From contig NZ_BSVC01000005.1 in the NCBI RefSeq assembly GCF_030269905.1, forward strand, positions 372,001-436,000: DNA of 64,000 nucleotides, given 5' to 3'. The position numbers and the translations under genes were made by a program. Below the pieces are notes generated by a model. The model worked only from the letters and a program-made list of their open reading frames with translations, ran no database searches and was not told the origin of the DNA. This document shows, piece after piece, positions 54,661 to 64,000 of the stretch (positions are counted from its first letter, which is position 1; every line of letters begins with the position of its first letter). This DNA comes from Pelosinus sp. IPA-1 (GTDB lineage Bacteria > Bacillota > Negativicutes > DSM-13327).

Positions 54661-55719
54661 TTGAATAAGAATAAGCAAATTATTAAAAAAGTTGGTCTGC
54701 CTCCAGGTACATTATTACATATTGGATCAGCAAGAAGTGAACAAATAAAAATTAAAATGCTATGCTACAATTGTAACGATTGGTCGGAAATGGAAATTGA
54801 TAGTATAGATGATATAATAAAAGATCAAGATACAGAAAACATTTGCTGGATTCATAGTAGTGGTGTTCATATTGTTAAGATAATAGAAAAAATTGGAACT
54901 ATATTTAAAATTCATCCCTTAGTCTTAGAAGATATCGTAAATACAAATCAACATCCCAAATTGGAAGAGAATGAAGATTATGTATATGTTATATTGAAAA
55001 TGATTCATTGTGATGAAAATAAAAAAATAGAATTTGAGCAAGTTAGTATCATAGTTGGAAAAAATTATATTTTATCCTTTCAAGAAAATGATAATGATAT
55101 ATTTAAACAAATTCGAGATAGAATTAAAAGCACTCCGGGTAAGATTAGAGCAAAAGGTGCCGATTATCTGGCTTATGCCTTATTAGATTGTATTGTTGAT
55201 TATTATTATGTAGCACTTGAATACCTAGGAGAAAGGATTGAAGTATTAGAAGATCAAGTTATGTTAGATCCTAAACCTGAGGTTTTAAAGGAAATCCATG
55301 GGTTAAAAAATGAAATGTTATTTGTTAGAAAGGCTGTTTGGCCATTAAGAGAAATCATCAATGCCTTGGCTCGAGGAGATTCAACTCTATTCCAAAAGGA
55401 TACTCTTATTTACCTTAGGGATATTTATGATCACATGATTCAAGTAATTGATAGTATAGAAATGTATCGTGATATGGTTACCGGAATGCTTGATATTTAT
55501 ATTTCTAGTATCAGTTATCGGACTAATGAAGTTATGAAAGTTCTAACTATTATCGCTACGATATTTATTCCGCTTACCTTTATTGTAGGCTTATATGGCA
55601 TGAATTTTAAATATATGCCTGAATTAGAATGGGAATGGGGTTATCCAGCTATTTTATGTATTATGGCTTTGATTAGTTTAGGTATGATACATTACTTTCG
55701 TAAGAAGAAGTGGCTATAA
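54661..55719 (+). CDS. corA: CorA-family magnesium/cobalt transporter
   Basis: A 352-aa CorA. A long cytoplasmic N-domain with WIHSSGVHI and HPLVLEDIVNTNQHPK is followed by coiled helices and two C-terminal membrane helices; the YGMNF motif (about residues 311-315) marks the pore entrance. It mediates divalent-cation uptake. The start is taken as the TTG at 54661, after GAGGTG, 7 nt past the ftsK stop; a longer frame from 54595 would overlap ftsK. Its stop codon is the first triplet of a family A repeat. Confidence 0.92.
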   Translation: MNKNKQIIKKVGLPPGTLLHIGSARSEQIKIKMLCYNCNDWSEMEIDSIDDIIKDQDTENICWIHSSGVHIVKIIEKIGTIFKIHPLVLEDIVNTNQHPKLEENEDYVYVILKMIHCDENKKIEFEQVSIIVGKNYILSFQENDNDIFKQIRDRIKSTPGKIRAKGADYLAYALLDCIVDYYYVALEYLGERIEVLEDQVMLDPKPEVLKEIHGLKNEMLFVRKAVWPLREIINALARGDSTLFQKDTLIYLRDIYDHMIQVIDSIEMYRDMVTGMLDIYISSISYRTNEVMKVLTIIATIFIPLTFIVGLYGMNFKYMPELEWEWGYPAILCIMALISLGMIHYFRKKKWL

Positions 55720-55815
55720 GAAAAGACTTGGCTTGTACCAAGTCCTCGGACGCAGACAGAAGCCTTAGTCGTTCTTACTTGGAATCAAGAAAGTGATATA
55801 CTTTCTGATTCCGTA
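55717..55815 (+). repeat. Family A structured 3'-end repeat, copy 3
   Basis: A 99-bp copy beginning with the corA stop TAA. It keeps all three hairpins; the first loses one closing pair (TTGT loop flank GTACC instead of GTGCC). It is followed by a bidirectional terminator, as in the other two copies. Confidence 0.9.
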
Positions 55816-55855
55816 AAAAAAGTCGTACCGATAATAAGGTACGACTTTTTATTTT
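55815..55855. terminator. Bidirectional terminator between corA and the LysR gene
   Basis: AAAAAGTCGTACC/GGTACGACTTTTT arms with an 8-nt loop, between convergent genes. Confidence 0.92.
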
Positions 55856-55890
55856 ATGAATATAAATAAAAAATACTGGGAAGTAAGATT

Positions 55891-56790
55891 TTAGGATAAC
55901 TGCAATTTAACTCCAAAGCGTTCACTAGTAAATTTAAGCCATTCTTTAGCAGCAAAAGAAAGGTAACGATCTTTTTTCCAAATCATACCTAAATGCCAAG
56001 GAATCATAGGTTCAGCTAATGATACTGTTTTAATTCGTGTAGGATCAAGATATTCACAAATTGTTTTAGGTAATAAAGCAATTCCAAGTTTTGTGGCAAC
56101 CATCTCAGAGATAAAATCCCATTGGGAACTTTGGCAAATTACCTTGGGATCAAAGCCACTTTGTATACAGCGATTGATAATACGTTCATGAAGAACAAAA
56201 TCTTCTCTTAGTAAAATAAAAGATTCATCTTTTAGCTGAATAAGCTCAACATTTGATTGCTCTGCTAATTCGTGTTCTGGATGTACTATTAACATAAGAG
56301 GCTCTTTTACAAAAGGAAACATTTCAAAGGTATTTTCATTTACTGGTAGTAATACCATACCGATATCTAAGCTGCCATCTTCAATGCCATCTTTTACTTT
56401 CCTTGAACCTACCTCGATTAGGTTGATATCAATATGAGGATAAATTTTAGTAAAATCAGCGATAATTTTGGAAAAAAAGCTAGCACCTACCATAGGGGGT
56501 AAGCCTATAACGAGGGTACCTTTTTTCAAATTAATAACATCAGCAAGTTCTGAAGTAAGATTTTGAAAAGCGGTCACAATTTGTTCAGATTGATGAAGGA
56601 CTGCTTTACCTGCATCGGTTAGCTCAATTTGCTTAGCGGAACGATAAAATAAAGTTGTTCCTAATTCATCTTCTAAAATTTTAATCATTTTGCTAATTGA
56701 TGGTTGCGTTATATGGAGTGAGCGGGCTGCCTTAGTAAAACTACGATTTTTAGCGACTTCAATAAAATAAGTTAAATGGCGAACATCCAT
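55891..56790 (-). CDS. LysR family transcriptional regulator
   Basis: A 299-aa LysR regulator: N-terminal winged helix (HLTYFIEVAKNRSFTKAARSLHITQPSISKMIKILE) and a periplasmic-binding-like effector domain (VIGLPPMVGASFF, DGSLDIGMVLLP). The effector and target genes are unknown. It is transcribed divergently from the cyclophilin gene over a 224-nt gap, which could hold its operator. Confidence 0.93.
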   Translation of the reverse strand: MDVRHLTYFIEVAKNRSFTKAARSLHITQPSISKMIKILEDELGTTLFYRSAKQIELTDAGKAVLHQSEQIVTAFQNLTSELADVINLKKGTLVIGLPPMVGASFFSKIIADFTKIYPHIDINLIEVGSRKVKDGIEDGSLDIGMVLLPVNENTFEMFPFVKEPLMLIVHPEHELAEQSNVELIQLKDESFILLREDFVLHERIINRCIQSGFDPKVICQSSQWDFISEMVATKLGIALLPKTICEYLDPTRIKTVSLAEPMIPWHLGMIWKKDRYLSFAAKEWLKFTSERFGVKLQLS

Positions 56791-56973
56791 AAATATATCT
56801 CCTTTTATATTAGTTAATTTATTAATAATGTAAAATTTTGCTGATATAAGTATTATAGTCTATATTTAGAAGGTATGGTAGCTAGTGGAAGCAGTAAATA
56901 GTTAGATTGTCTATTATAGTAAGAATACTAAGTCAATTTTCGTTTAAAATATTATAAATGTAGCATAATACTA

Positions 56974-56982
56974 TGGTATAAT
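56974..56982 (+). promoter_or_regulatory. Extended -10 promoter of the cyclophilin gene
   Basis: TGGTATAAT (hexamer 56977-56982), about 33 nt before the TTG start; no strong -35 box seen. Confidence 0.6.
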
Positions 56983-57014
56983 ATAGATAAAATCATTAAA
57001 GTGAGGGAATTTTT

Positions 57015-57446
57015 TTGAAAAAAGCAATCATTGAAATGGATAAAGGTAACATTGTAATTGAATTATTTGAAAAAGATGCGCCTAAGACAGTGGAAAATTT
57101 CGAAAAATTAATTACAGAAGGATTTTATAACGGAATCTCTTTTCACCGTGTAATAAAAGGATTTGTAGCGCAAGGTGGATGTCCAAATGGAACTGGTACT
57201 GGTGGTCCAGGTTATACTATTCCTTGTGAAACAAAGGATAATCCTCATACTCATGAGCGTGGATCTTTATCGATGGCACATCGTGGACCCAATACGGGTG
57301 GTAGCCAATTTTTCATTGTATATGAACCTCAACCTCATTTGAACGGTGTACATACGGTGTTTGGTAAAGTTATTGAGGGTATGGACATAGTTGATCAAAT
57401 TCAGCAAGGTGATATTATGAATAAGGTTACAGTTGTTGAAGAATAA
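57015..57446 (+). CDS. ppiB: Cyclophilin-type peptidyl-prolyl cis-trans isomerase
   Basis: A 143-aa cyclophilin without signal peptide, so cytoplasmic. Active-site motifs: [25 protein letters not shown], the [16 protein letters not shown] segment and [16 protein letters not shown]. It speeds proline isomerisation in protein folding. The start is a TTG at 57015 with GTGAGGGAA upstream. Confidence 0.94.
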   Translation: MKKAIIEMDKGNIVIELFEKDAPKTVENFEKLITEGFYNGISFHRVIKGFVAQGGCPNGTGTGGPGYTIPCETKDNPHTHERGSLSMAHRGPNTGGSQFFIVYEPQPHLNGVHTVFGKVIEGMDIVDQIQQGDIMNKVTVVEE

Positions 57447-57520
57447 TACGCAACACTGATAGTAAGCAATCGTATAGGGGGTGGGAGCATCAATAAGATG
57501 AAATCTCACTCTTTATTTAA

Positions 57521-57856
57521 TTTATCCGATGACTAAACCGCTCTAAGACTCCCGACTTCATCTCGTTAACAGTCTGTAATTCCCTTCCCTCTGGTCAGGA
57601 TAACAGTCTGTAAACTCGAAGTAAGTTCGCTCTAAGGATTTTCGAATCCAAGGCTCACTTATCTCGTTAACATCCTGTAATATACTGCCCTCTGGTTAGG
57701 ATAACAGTCTGTAAAACTCGAAGTAAGTTCGCTCTAAGGATTTTCGAATCCAAGGCTTACTTATATAAGTGGGACTTAAGAGCGGCTAAGTCCCTGGATA
57801 AGTGCGACTAAGATTCATATGGAGTTAAAACTCCATATGAATCAAGTCTTCTTTAT
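57521..57856 (+). repeat. Family B fold-back repeat, copy 1 (with internal duplication)
   Basis: A non-coding element of about 336 bp filling the 438-nt gap before the TauE gene. Its ends are imperfect inverted repeats (left TTATCCGATGACTAAACCG at 57522, right ending CTAAGTCCCTGGATAA about 57802). Inside are two tandem modules of about 102 bp (57561-57662, 57663-57764), each with CTCGTTAACA, ATAACAGTCTGTAA, CGAAGTAAGTTCGCTCTAAG and a GGATTTTCGAATCC hairpin. A perfect hairpin GATTCATATGGAG/CTCCATATGAATC (57812-57843) and CAAGTCTTCTTTATA close it. Confidence 0.88.
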
Positions 57857-57884
57857 ATTGGGATTAATGATTAGGAGGTAACTT

Positions 57885-58649
57885 GTGGAACAGATAAGTA
57901 TAGATATGATTTTATTTTTAATGGGCGCAGGTTTTATTGCATCTTTTATTGATTCTGTAGTAGGTGGTGGTGGCTTAATTTCTTTACCAGCATTGTTACT
58001 AACTGGTTTACCGCCAACCATGGCATTAGGTACAAATAAGATGGCTAGTGTTATGGGGAGTTGTACCAGTACTATTTCTTTTTTGCGATCAGGAAAAATT
58101 GACATAGGAATTATTAAATATTTATTTCCACTTTCCTTTATTGGATCTATTTTAGGTGTCATTGCAGTACAACAGATACCTTCTGCATTTTTAAAACCAT
58201 TAGTAGTGGTCATGTTAGTCGTTGTTACGATTTATACCTTTACAAAAAAAGAATGGGGAGATATATCGACCTATAATGGCATGACAAAAAGGACAGCCTA
58301 TCTAAGTGGTGTAGTAGCTTTTTCCATTGGTTTTTATGATGGTTTTTTTGGTCCGGGTGCAGGGTCCTTTTTTATATTTGCTTTTTTAATGATTGGTTTT
58401 GATTTTGTAATGGCAGCTGGTAATTCTAAAGCTTTAAATTTTGCCAGTAATATTGCTGCTGTGATTACCTTTATTTATTTTGGCTCGATAAATTATTATT
58501 ATGCGATACCTATGGGGATTGCCATGATTTTTGGAGCAATTGCAGGTTCTACATTGGCTATAAAAAAAGGGGCATCTTATGTGCGCCCACTGTTTTTATT
58601 TATGTCAGTTGTTTTAATAAGTAAACAATTATGGGATGTTCTTCACTGA
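57885..58649 (+). CDS. TauE/SafE family sulfite exporter-like permease
   Basis: A 254-aa integral membrane protein of the TauE/SafE (DUF81) family, about seven to eight helices, with GFIASFIDSVVGGGGLISLPALLLTG and GTNKMASVMGS near the start and FGPGAGSFF in the second half. Members export sulfite or organosulfur compounds; the substrate is unknown here. GTG at 57885, six bases after AGGAGG. Its last 7 nt overlap the convergent kinase gene. Confidence 0.88.
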   Translation: MEQISIDMILFLMGAGFIASFIDSVVGGGGLISLPALLLTGLPPTMALGTNKMASVMGSCTSTISFLRSGKIDIGIIKYLFPLSFIGSILGVIAVQQIPSAFLKPLVVVMLVVVTIYTFTKKEWGDISTYNGMTKRTAYLSGVVAFSIGFYDGFFGPGAGSFFIFAFLMIGFDFVMAAGNSKALNFASNIAAVITFIYFGSINYYYAIPMGIAMIFGAIAGSTLAIKKGASYVRPLFLFMSVVLISKQLWDVLH

Positions 58650-60202
58650 AGAATATTGCTTTCCTCTTTCGTTATTTGAAATACAATATAAAAAGTAGTG
58701 CCGTTTGGTCCTGTAATAGGCTGTATCGTAGCATTGTGCCGATTGGCAATACTATAACATACAGCCAGCCCTAAGCCGGTGCCAGTATCCTTGGTAGTAA
58801 AAAAAGGAGTACCAAGTTTTTTCATGACATCGGTAGGTATTCCTTTGCCTTCATCCTGTATTGCTAACACAACTGTATCATCATAGGTGAAGGTTTTTAT
58901 GTAGATATTACCTCCTGGTTCCATAGCTTCAAAACCATTGTGTACAATATTAAGTATAAGTTGACGAATTTCTTTTTCATCGAGGAGTAAATTAGGTATT
59001 TGTTTTAAATCACTGTAGATGTATTTATTATCAACGATACCATTTGCTTGCATTAAAGGCATTAAGGTTATAACGATGTCGTTGAGATTTAATTCTTTTA
59101 AATCAACGGACTTGTCTTTTGCTAAGGATAAAAATTCAGTAATAATGGTATTGGCTCTGTCGAGCTCTTCAATCATTATACTGAAAAATTCACTATGCTT
59201 TTTGTATTCGGCTTTTAGGGATATCATTTGTAAAAAACCACGTACTGTTGTCATAGGATTACGTACTTCATGACCAATACTGGCCGCCATTTCTCCTACT
59301 AAATTTAATCTATCTAGGCGAGCTATTTCAGCAGTCATGTTTTTATGAGCTGTAATATCCCGAGAGTTAGATAAAGCATATTCTACAGTGCCATCTGCTC
59401 TAAATTCTGGCACGATACGAGCATGAAAATGGTGGTTTCCATGTATACCTGGAAACTCATATTCAAAGACATTTGGCTCTTTGGTATGAAAAACTTCCTG
59501 GTTTTTTTTCTTCCACATTTCGATAAAATCTTTATCGAAATGTGGAATTTCATCTAAGGTTTTATCAAGATATTCTTCAACAGAGACACCAGTTAAATCC
59601 TTGATAGCAGGGTTGATAAAGGAAATTCGCATATCTTTATCAATGCGTGAAATAATATCAGGTGTATTTTCAATAAGGGCCTGGAACTCTTGGTGTTGTT
59701 GGTATATTTTAGCTTCCATTAACTTGAGATCGGTAATATTCATTAAGGTATATAAGGCAGATTGAACGGTATGTTCTTGGTCATATTCTGGCACCGCTTT
59801 ACAATGATAGAAGCAATGTTTACCTTGATAATTGATAAAATCAGACTCAAAGACAACTTCTTTACCGGTTGCAAAAATATAAGAAAAGGTAGCTTCCCAT
59901 AAGGTACAAAAATTATTAGGTAGGCCAACATCTCTAAAGGTTTTACCAATAAAATCTTGGGCTGGTATGTTGGTGTCAGAGGTAATGATTGGATTGATAT
60001 AGATATGCTGACTCAATAGGTTAACACGGGCGACAATGACAGGTAAGTGTTCTATAAGCGTTTTATATTCTTTTTGACTTTGACGAATAATTTGCTGGTA
60101 CTGTAGATGCTGGACTTGAGAATTTTCGAAACGGTGAAGTTCTTTACGCAGCTCTTGCATTTCGGTAAGAATGTTTTCCTTAGTATTTATCTCACTACTC
60201 AT
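58643..60202 (-). CDS. Cytoplasmic PAS-PAS sensor histidine kinase (Kin-like)
   Basis: A 519-aa kinase with an N-terminal coiled coil, two PAS domains (about 45-165 and 170-290) and no membrane helix. The HisKA box SIGHEVRNPMTTVRGFLQ (His about 310) closely resembles sporulation kinases KinA/B/E. The ATPase part has N box NIVHNGFEAM, G1 DEGKGIP, F box PFFTTKDTGTG and G2 GLGLAVCYSI. No response regulator is adjacent, so it is an orphan, consistent with feeding a Spo0F/Spo0A-type relay; that is inference. Confidence 0.9.
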   Translation of the reverse strand: MSSEINTKENILTEMQELRKELHRFENSQVQHLQYQQIIRQSQKEYKTLIEHLPVIVARVNLLSQHIYINPIITSDTNIPAQDFIGKTFRDVGLPNNFCTLWEATFSYIFATGKEVVFESDFINYQGKHCFYHCKAVPEYDQEHTVQSALYTLMNITDLKLMEAKIYQQHQEFQALIENTPDIISRIDKDMRISFINPAIKDLTGVSVEEYLDKTLDEIPHFDKDFIEMWKKKNQEVFHTKEPNVFEYEFPGIHGNHHFHARIVPEFRADGTVEYALSNSRDITAHKNMTAEIARLDRLNLVGEMAASIGHEVRNPMTTVRGFLQMISLKAEYKKHSEFFSIMIEELDRANTIITEFLSLAKDKSVDLKELNLNDIVITLMPLMQANGIVDNKYIYSDLKQIPNLLLDEKEIRQLILNIVHNGFEAMEPGGNIYIKTFTYDDTVVLAIQDEGKGIPTDVMKKLGTPFFTTKDTGTGLGLAVCYSIANRHNATIQPITGPNGTTFYIVFQITKEESNILQ

Positions 60203-60353
60203 CTATTTCCAATCCTCTCCATCTAACTAAGTAAGCACGCACGAATCAACATATAAAAGAATTCAAGATTTAGAATAAAATTACCTTTCGAGATAATGTC
60301 GAAATTTAGGATAATTCTAAATAAATTTTCTAATGTAGAAGCATTTTGTTGTA

Positions 60354-60992
60354 TTACAGCAATCGGATGAGGCCTAGAAGAATTAAAATAAAACCTGACA
60401 AATAAGGGATGCGTTTTTTAAGCTGGTCTGAAATTAGATGATTTGAGACATATATTCCTAAAGTAATTACTACAATTTGAATAAAGCCCATAGAAAGAGG
60501 GGTATATAAGGGTAGAGGGCTTACTAATACTGCGGCGAAAATGGCTATCATATTATCAACACCGAGGGCTAATCCCAGAAGTATTGCCTCTAGCGGGCTA
60601 ATGGTTTGGGAATGATCAACGTCAGCAGATTCTGGCTTATTTATGATCGTAATCAATAATTGGCTGGCCGAGTAAGGTTTAGAATCTGAAGTCACTATTG
60701 CCTCTAATGGGTGATCCTTATTAATTGCCCTAAGATACTCTTGAATCATACTATACAACCCCATGGTAGTAAGCAAAAACGCGCCTACTATTATTGCAAG
60801 TTTTGTATTGATATATGCTCCTAATAGATAAGCAGTCCCCATGGCAAACCCTGTGCAAAGAGTAGTTGCTATTCCGATAATAAAGAGTGAAATATTTGGT
60901 ATAATGATTTTTTTTAGCCCATAAGCAATACCAGCAACGAATCCATCAATACTTACGGCAAAGCCTAATAGTAATACATAACATAAGGTCAT
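60354..60992 (-). CDS. ytaF: Sporulation membrane protein YtaF
   Basis: A 212-aa six-helix membrane protein of the YtaF group within the MntP-like (DUF204) family. Both halves contain the GFAVSIDGFVAGIAYGL / GLALGVDNMIAIF type repeat with conserved Asp. YtaF is expressed in sporulation in Bacillus; its transported ion, if any, is unknown. ATG at 60992. Confidence 0.85.
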   Translation of the reverse strand: MTLCYVLLLGFAVSIDGFVAGIAYGLKKIIIPNISLFIIGIATTLCTGFAMGTAYLLGAYINTKLAIIVGAFLLTTMGLYSMIQEYLRAINKDHPLEAIVTSDSKPYSASQLLITIINKPESADVDHSQTISPLEAILLGLALGVDNMIAIFAAVLVSPLPLYTPLSMGFIQIVVITLGIYVSNHLISDQLKKRIPYLSGFILILLGLIRLL

Positions 60993-61179
60993 TATCTAGC
61001 CTCCTATGGTAGGGTTATAGAGTAGTCTGAAATAATATATGGCAGAGGCTAATTTTTGGTGACGATATATAGTTGTTTTGCTTGCCTAAGGATTTAAGAG
61101 GATTTTAGATGGAATCCGCACATATAACACTTTCTAATTTCAATAAAGAAAACATGGGTTTGGCGCAAGCCAAGTTTTC

Positions 61180-61416
61180 TTTATCCGATGACTAAACCGC
61201 TCTAAGACTCCCATCTTTATCTCGTTAACAGTCTGTAATATCCTGCCCTCTGGTTAGGATAACAGTCTGTAAAACTCGAAGTAAGTTCGCTCTAAGGATT
61301 TTTCGAATCCAAGGCTCACTTATATAAGTGGGAGTTAAGAGCGGCTAAGTCCCTGGATAAGTGCGACTAAGATTCAGATAGAGTTAAAACTCCATCTGAA
61401 TCAAGTCTTCTTTATA
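61180..61416 (+). repeat. Family B fold-back repeat, copy 2 (single module)
   Basis: A copy of about 237 bp in the 572-nt gap before gyrA, with one internal module instead of two. Terminal inverted repeats at 61181-61213 and 61327-61360. The end hairpin reads GATTCAGATAGAG/CTCCATCTGAATC: relative to copy 1 a T-A pair has become G-C, and one G-C pair has become an A/C mismatch. The 40 bp just upstream (61146-61182) form a hairpin (TTGGC-GCAA-GCCAA) like the first hairpin of family A. The rest of the gap shows only an AT-rich stretch before gyrA. Confidence 0.88.
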
Positions 61417-61564
61417 TATAGGAAAATTTATGTTATAATAAGTAATTGGAATTAAATGATATATGTATTGTAGTCATCTGCTTTTAAAGTATTATGGCTC
61501 TATATTATGAATGAAAGATTATTTTAGGGATTATCACAATTAAAATTGTGTTTGAGGTGAGAGT

Positions 61565-64000
61565 GTGGATTTTGGTTTAGGTAAAGTATTAGCCCGTAGT
61601 ATAGAACAAGAAATGAAGAGTTCTTATATTGATTATGCCATGAGTGTTATTACCATGCGAGCGTTGCCTGATGTTCGTGATGGTCTAAAACCCGTACATC
61701 GTCGCATTTTATACGCCATGCATGAAGCTGGAATGGCCGCCAACAAACCTTATAAAAAATCGGCACGTATTGTCGGTGAAGTACTAGGTAAATACCATCC
61801 TCATGGTGATACTTCTGTGTATGATGCCATTGTACGTTTGGCTCAAGATTTCTCTACCCGCTATTTAATGGTAGATGGCCATGGTAACTTTGGTTCCGTG
61901 GATGGTGACTCGGCTGCTGCTATGCGTTATACAGAGGTTAGGATGTCTCGCATTGCGGAAGCAATGGTATCGGATATTGAAAAAGATACTGTAGATTTCA
62001 CACCTAACTATGATGAATCATTACAAGAACCAACGGTATTACCTGCTAAGGTTCCCAACCTTTTAGTAAACGGTTCTTCTGGTATTGCAGTAGGTATGGC
62101 TACTAACATTCCTCCTCATAATTTACGGGAAGTAATTGATGCCTTAATTATGATGATTGACAATGCTGAGGTAACTATTCCTGAACTGATGTCAGCAATA
62201 AAAGGACCTGATTTTCCAACAGGTGGTCTTATTTTAGGAAAAGAAGGGATTTATTCGGCGTATTCTACGGGCCGTGGTGTTGTGAAAATGCGTGCTCAGG
62301 CTCGTGTTGACAAAATGGCTAATGGGAAACCACGTATTATTGTTACCGAAATTCCTTACCAAGTGAACAAGGCTAGATTAATTGAAAAAATAGCAGAATT
62401 AGTTCGAGACAAAGTGATTGATGGTATTACAGATCTCCGCGATGAAAGTGATCGAAATGGCATGCGCATTGTGGTTGAACTACGGCGAGATACCAATGCA
62501 GATGTTATTTTAAATCAATTATATAAACATACCCAATTGCAGGATACTTTTGGTATTATTATGCTGGCTTTAGTGGAAGGGCGCCCTAGGGTACTTAACT
62601 TAAAAGAAGTATTACATTATTATATTCAGCATCAAAAAGAAGTAATTGTGCGCAGGACTGCTTATGAGTTAGCAAAAGCGAAAGCAAGAGCTCATATTTT
62701 AGAAGGTCTTAAAATTGCACTTGATCATATTGATGCAGTAATTACTGCAATTCGCCAATCTAAAACAGTGGAAGTTGCTCGTGCAGCGTTGATTGATGGA
62801 TTTAATCTTAGCGATAAGCAAGCGCAAGCAATTCTAGATTTACGTTTACAGCGCTTAACAGGCTTAGAACGAGAAAAAATTGAAAATGAATATAAAGACG
62901 TTTTAGAGACGATTGAATGGTTGGAATCCGTTTTGGCAGATGATCAAAAAGTCCTAAATATTATAAAAGAAGAGTTACAAGATGTTAGAAAACGTTTCGG
63001 CGATGATCGTCGTACTATAATTACAGATGATCTATCAAATATGGCAGTAGAAGACTTAATTGCAGAAGAGGATATTGTGCTGACGTTGACCCGCTCTAGT
63101 TATGTGAAACGCCTGCCCGTCGATACCTATCGGAATCAGAAACGAGGTGGCCGTGGCGTAGCTGGTATGGGAACAAAAGAAGAAGATTTTGTGGAACATT
63201 TATTTGTAACAACTACGCATCATAATATTTTATTCTTTACAAATCGAGGACGAGTTTATCGCATGAAAGGCTATGAAATACCAGAGGCTAGCCGAACTTC
63301 AAAAGGTACATCGATTGTGAACTTGTTACCTCTAGAAGGAAAAGAAAGAATTACTGCAGTAATTCCAATTCGAGCATTTACAAATACTCGTTATCTATTC
63401 ATGGCTACGGCAAAGGGTATTGTTAAGAAAACGGAGTTAATGGAATTTGATACAGCTAGGAAAACTGGCTTGATTGCCATTTCCCTAGATGAAGATGATG
63501 ATTTAATTGGTGTTAAATTAACAAATGGTGAACAACATGTTCTTATGGGAACTAGTGATGGTTTAGCGATTTACTTCCCAGAAACGGATGTTCGTCATAT
63601 GGGACGTACAGCGCGTGGTGTAAGAGGTATTCGCCTGCATGATGGTGATAGTGTTGTTGATATGGACACCTTAAAACAAGATGGGGAAGTACTAACTGTA
63701 ACTGCTGAAGGTTATGGGAAGCGTACTCCAGTTGATAATTATCGGAACCAAAAGCGTGGTGGCAAGGGAGTCATTAACACGAAAGTAACAGAAAAGACAG
63801 GTAAGGTAGTTGGCATCAAGGTAGTACGTCCTGGACAGGAATTGATGTTAATTAGTAGTGAAGGTATTGTAATACGAATAGATATCGATACCATATCTGT
63901 TATTAGTCGAAATACACAAGGTGTAAAATTAATGAAGACTGGTGAAAATGATAAAGTTGTTGCCCTAGCTTCTGTAGAAAAAAAATCAGATATTGACTAA
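61565..64000 (+). CDS. gyrA: DNA gyrase subunit A
   Basis: A complete 811-aa gyrase A ending exactly at the window edge (TAA 63998-64000). The catalytic tyrosine is Tyr122 in [11 protein letters not shown]; the quinolone-pocket region reads [19 protein letters not shown]. The C-terminal pinwheel has several blades; the GyrA-box appears as QKRGGKG, with Lys for the usual Arg, and a related QKRGGRG occurs in blade 1. With GyrB it introduces negative supercoils. The start is a GTG at 61565 preceded by GAGGTGAGA. Confidence 0.97.
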   Translation: MDFGLGKVLARSIEQEMKSSYIDYAMSVITMRALPDVRDGLKPVHRRILYAMHEAGMAANKPYKKSARIVGEVLGKYHPHGDTSVYDAIVRLAQDFSTRYLMVDGHGNFGSVDGDSAAAMRYTEVRMSRIAEAMVSDIEKDTVDFTPNYDESLQEPTVLPAKVPNLLVNGSSGIAVGMATNIPPHNLREVIDALIMMIDNAEVTIPELMSAIKGPDFPTGGLILGKEGIYSAYSTGRGVVKMRAQARVDKMANGKPRIIVTEIPYQVNKARLIEKIAELVRDKVIDGITDLRDESDRNGMRIVVELRRDTNADVILNQLYKHTQLQDTFGIIMLALVEGRPRVLNLKEVLHYYIQHQKEVIVRRTAYELAKAKARAHILEGLKIALDHIDAVITAIRQSKTVEVARAALIDGFNLSDKQAQAILDLRLQRLTGLEREKIENEYKDVLETIEWLESVLADDQKVLNIIKEELQDVRKRFGDDRRTIITDDLSNMAVEDLIAEEDIVLTLTRSSYVKRLPVDTYRNQKRGGRGVAGMGTKEEDFVEHLFVTTTHHNILFFTNRGRVYRMKGYEIPEASRTSKGTSIVNLLPLEGKERITAVIPIRAFTNTRYLFMATAKGIVKKTELMEFDTARKTGLIAISLDEDDDLIGVKLTNGEQHVLMGTSDGLAIYFPETDVRHMGRTARGVRGIRLHDGDSVVDMDTLKQDGEVLTVTAEGYGKRTPVDNYRNQKRGGKGVINTKVTEKTGKVVGIKVVRPGQELMLISSEGIVIRIDIDTISVISRNTQGVKLMKTGENDKVVALASVEKKSDID

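Noticed and set aside
57521-57764. CRISPR array suggested by repeated blocks
   Set aside because: Only two long modules of about 102 bp in tandem, no short direct repeats with unique spacers, no cas genes.

Overview
This 64 kb window is the replication-origin region of a low-GC, endospore-forming, anaerobic Firmicute, most likely a Negativicute of the Pelosinus/Sporomusa type. That placement is inferred from the gene mix: YyaC, YtaF and a Kin-like kinase (sporulation), HydF, a split ferredoxin-type glutamate synthase, cobalamin-dependent MetH with a separate activation protein, CooT/CbiM metal genes and a DciA-like DUF721 protein. No rRNA or tRNA gene was seen. Genes left of dnaA run mostly on the minus strand and genes right of it mostly on the plus strand, so transcription follows replication away from oriC at about 41.7-44.1 kb.

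Left arm, 1-26.5 kb. Three tandem LivJ-type binding lipoproteins (the first cut by the window edge), each with its own consensus sigma-A promoter, are followed by a diguanylate cyclase. Next is a three-gene split glutamate synthase behind a strong promoter and what I read as a ykkC subtype-2 (ppGpp-type) riboswitch. After yyaC and a UPF0180 gene comes a polyol block read right to left: sigma-54 promoter, LevR-type regulator, galactitol-family PTS IIA-IIB-IIC, AraM, AraD and transketolase. It looks like uptake of a pentitol and its conversion to xylulose-5-phosphate. A bactofilin/M23 peptidase/DUF4446 group, a DUF554 protein and HydF follow.

Origin, 26.5-50 kb. parB and parA carry two consensus parS sites, one inside the parB terminator palindrome. 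A SAM-I riboswitch controls metF, the MetH activation protein and a MetH lacking its own activation domain. A membrane-anchored ankyrin protein is followed by the classic minus-strand run noc, rsmG, mnmG, mnmE, jag, yidC, yidD, rnpA, rpmH. oriC has two DnaA-box clusters flanking dnaA; dnaN, yaaA, recF, DUF721, remB and gyrB run rightward.

Right arm, 50-64 kb. DUF3842, CooT, and a CbiM/PDGLE metal-transport pair behind a structured leader I could not assign to a known class; then queT, ftsK, corA, a LysR regulator, a cyclophilin, a TauE/SafE transporter, a PAS histidine kinase, ytaF and complete gyrA, about 12 kb from gyrB.

The least explained content is two families of structured non-coding repeats. 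Family A (three copies of 90-99 bp) starts at or next to stop codons. Family B (two copies, 237 and about 336 bp) folds back on itself, has an internal duplicated module in one copy and shows a compensatory base change between copies.
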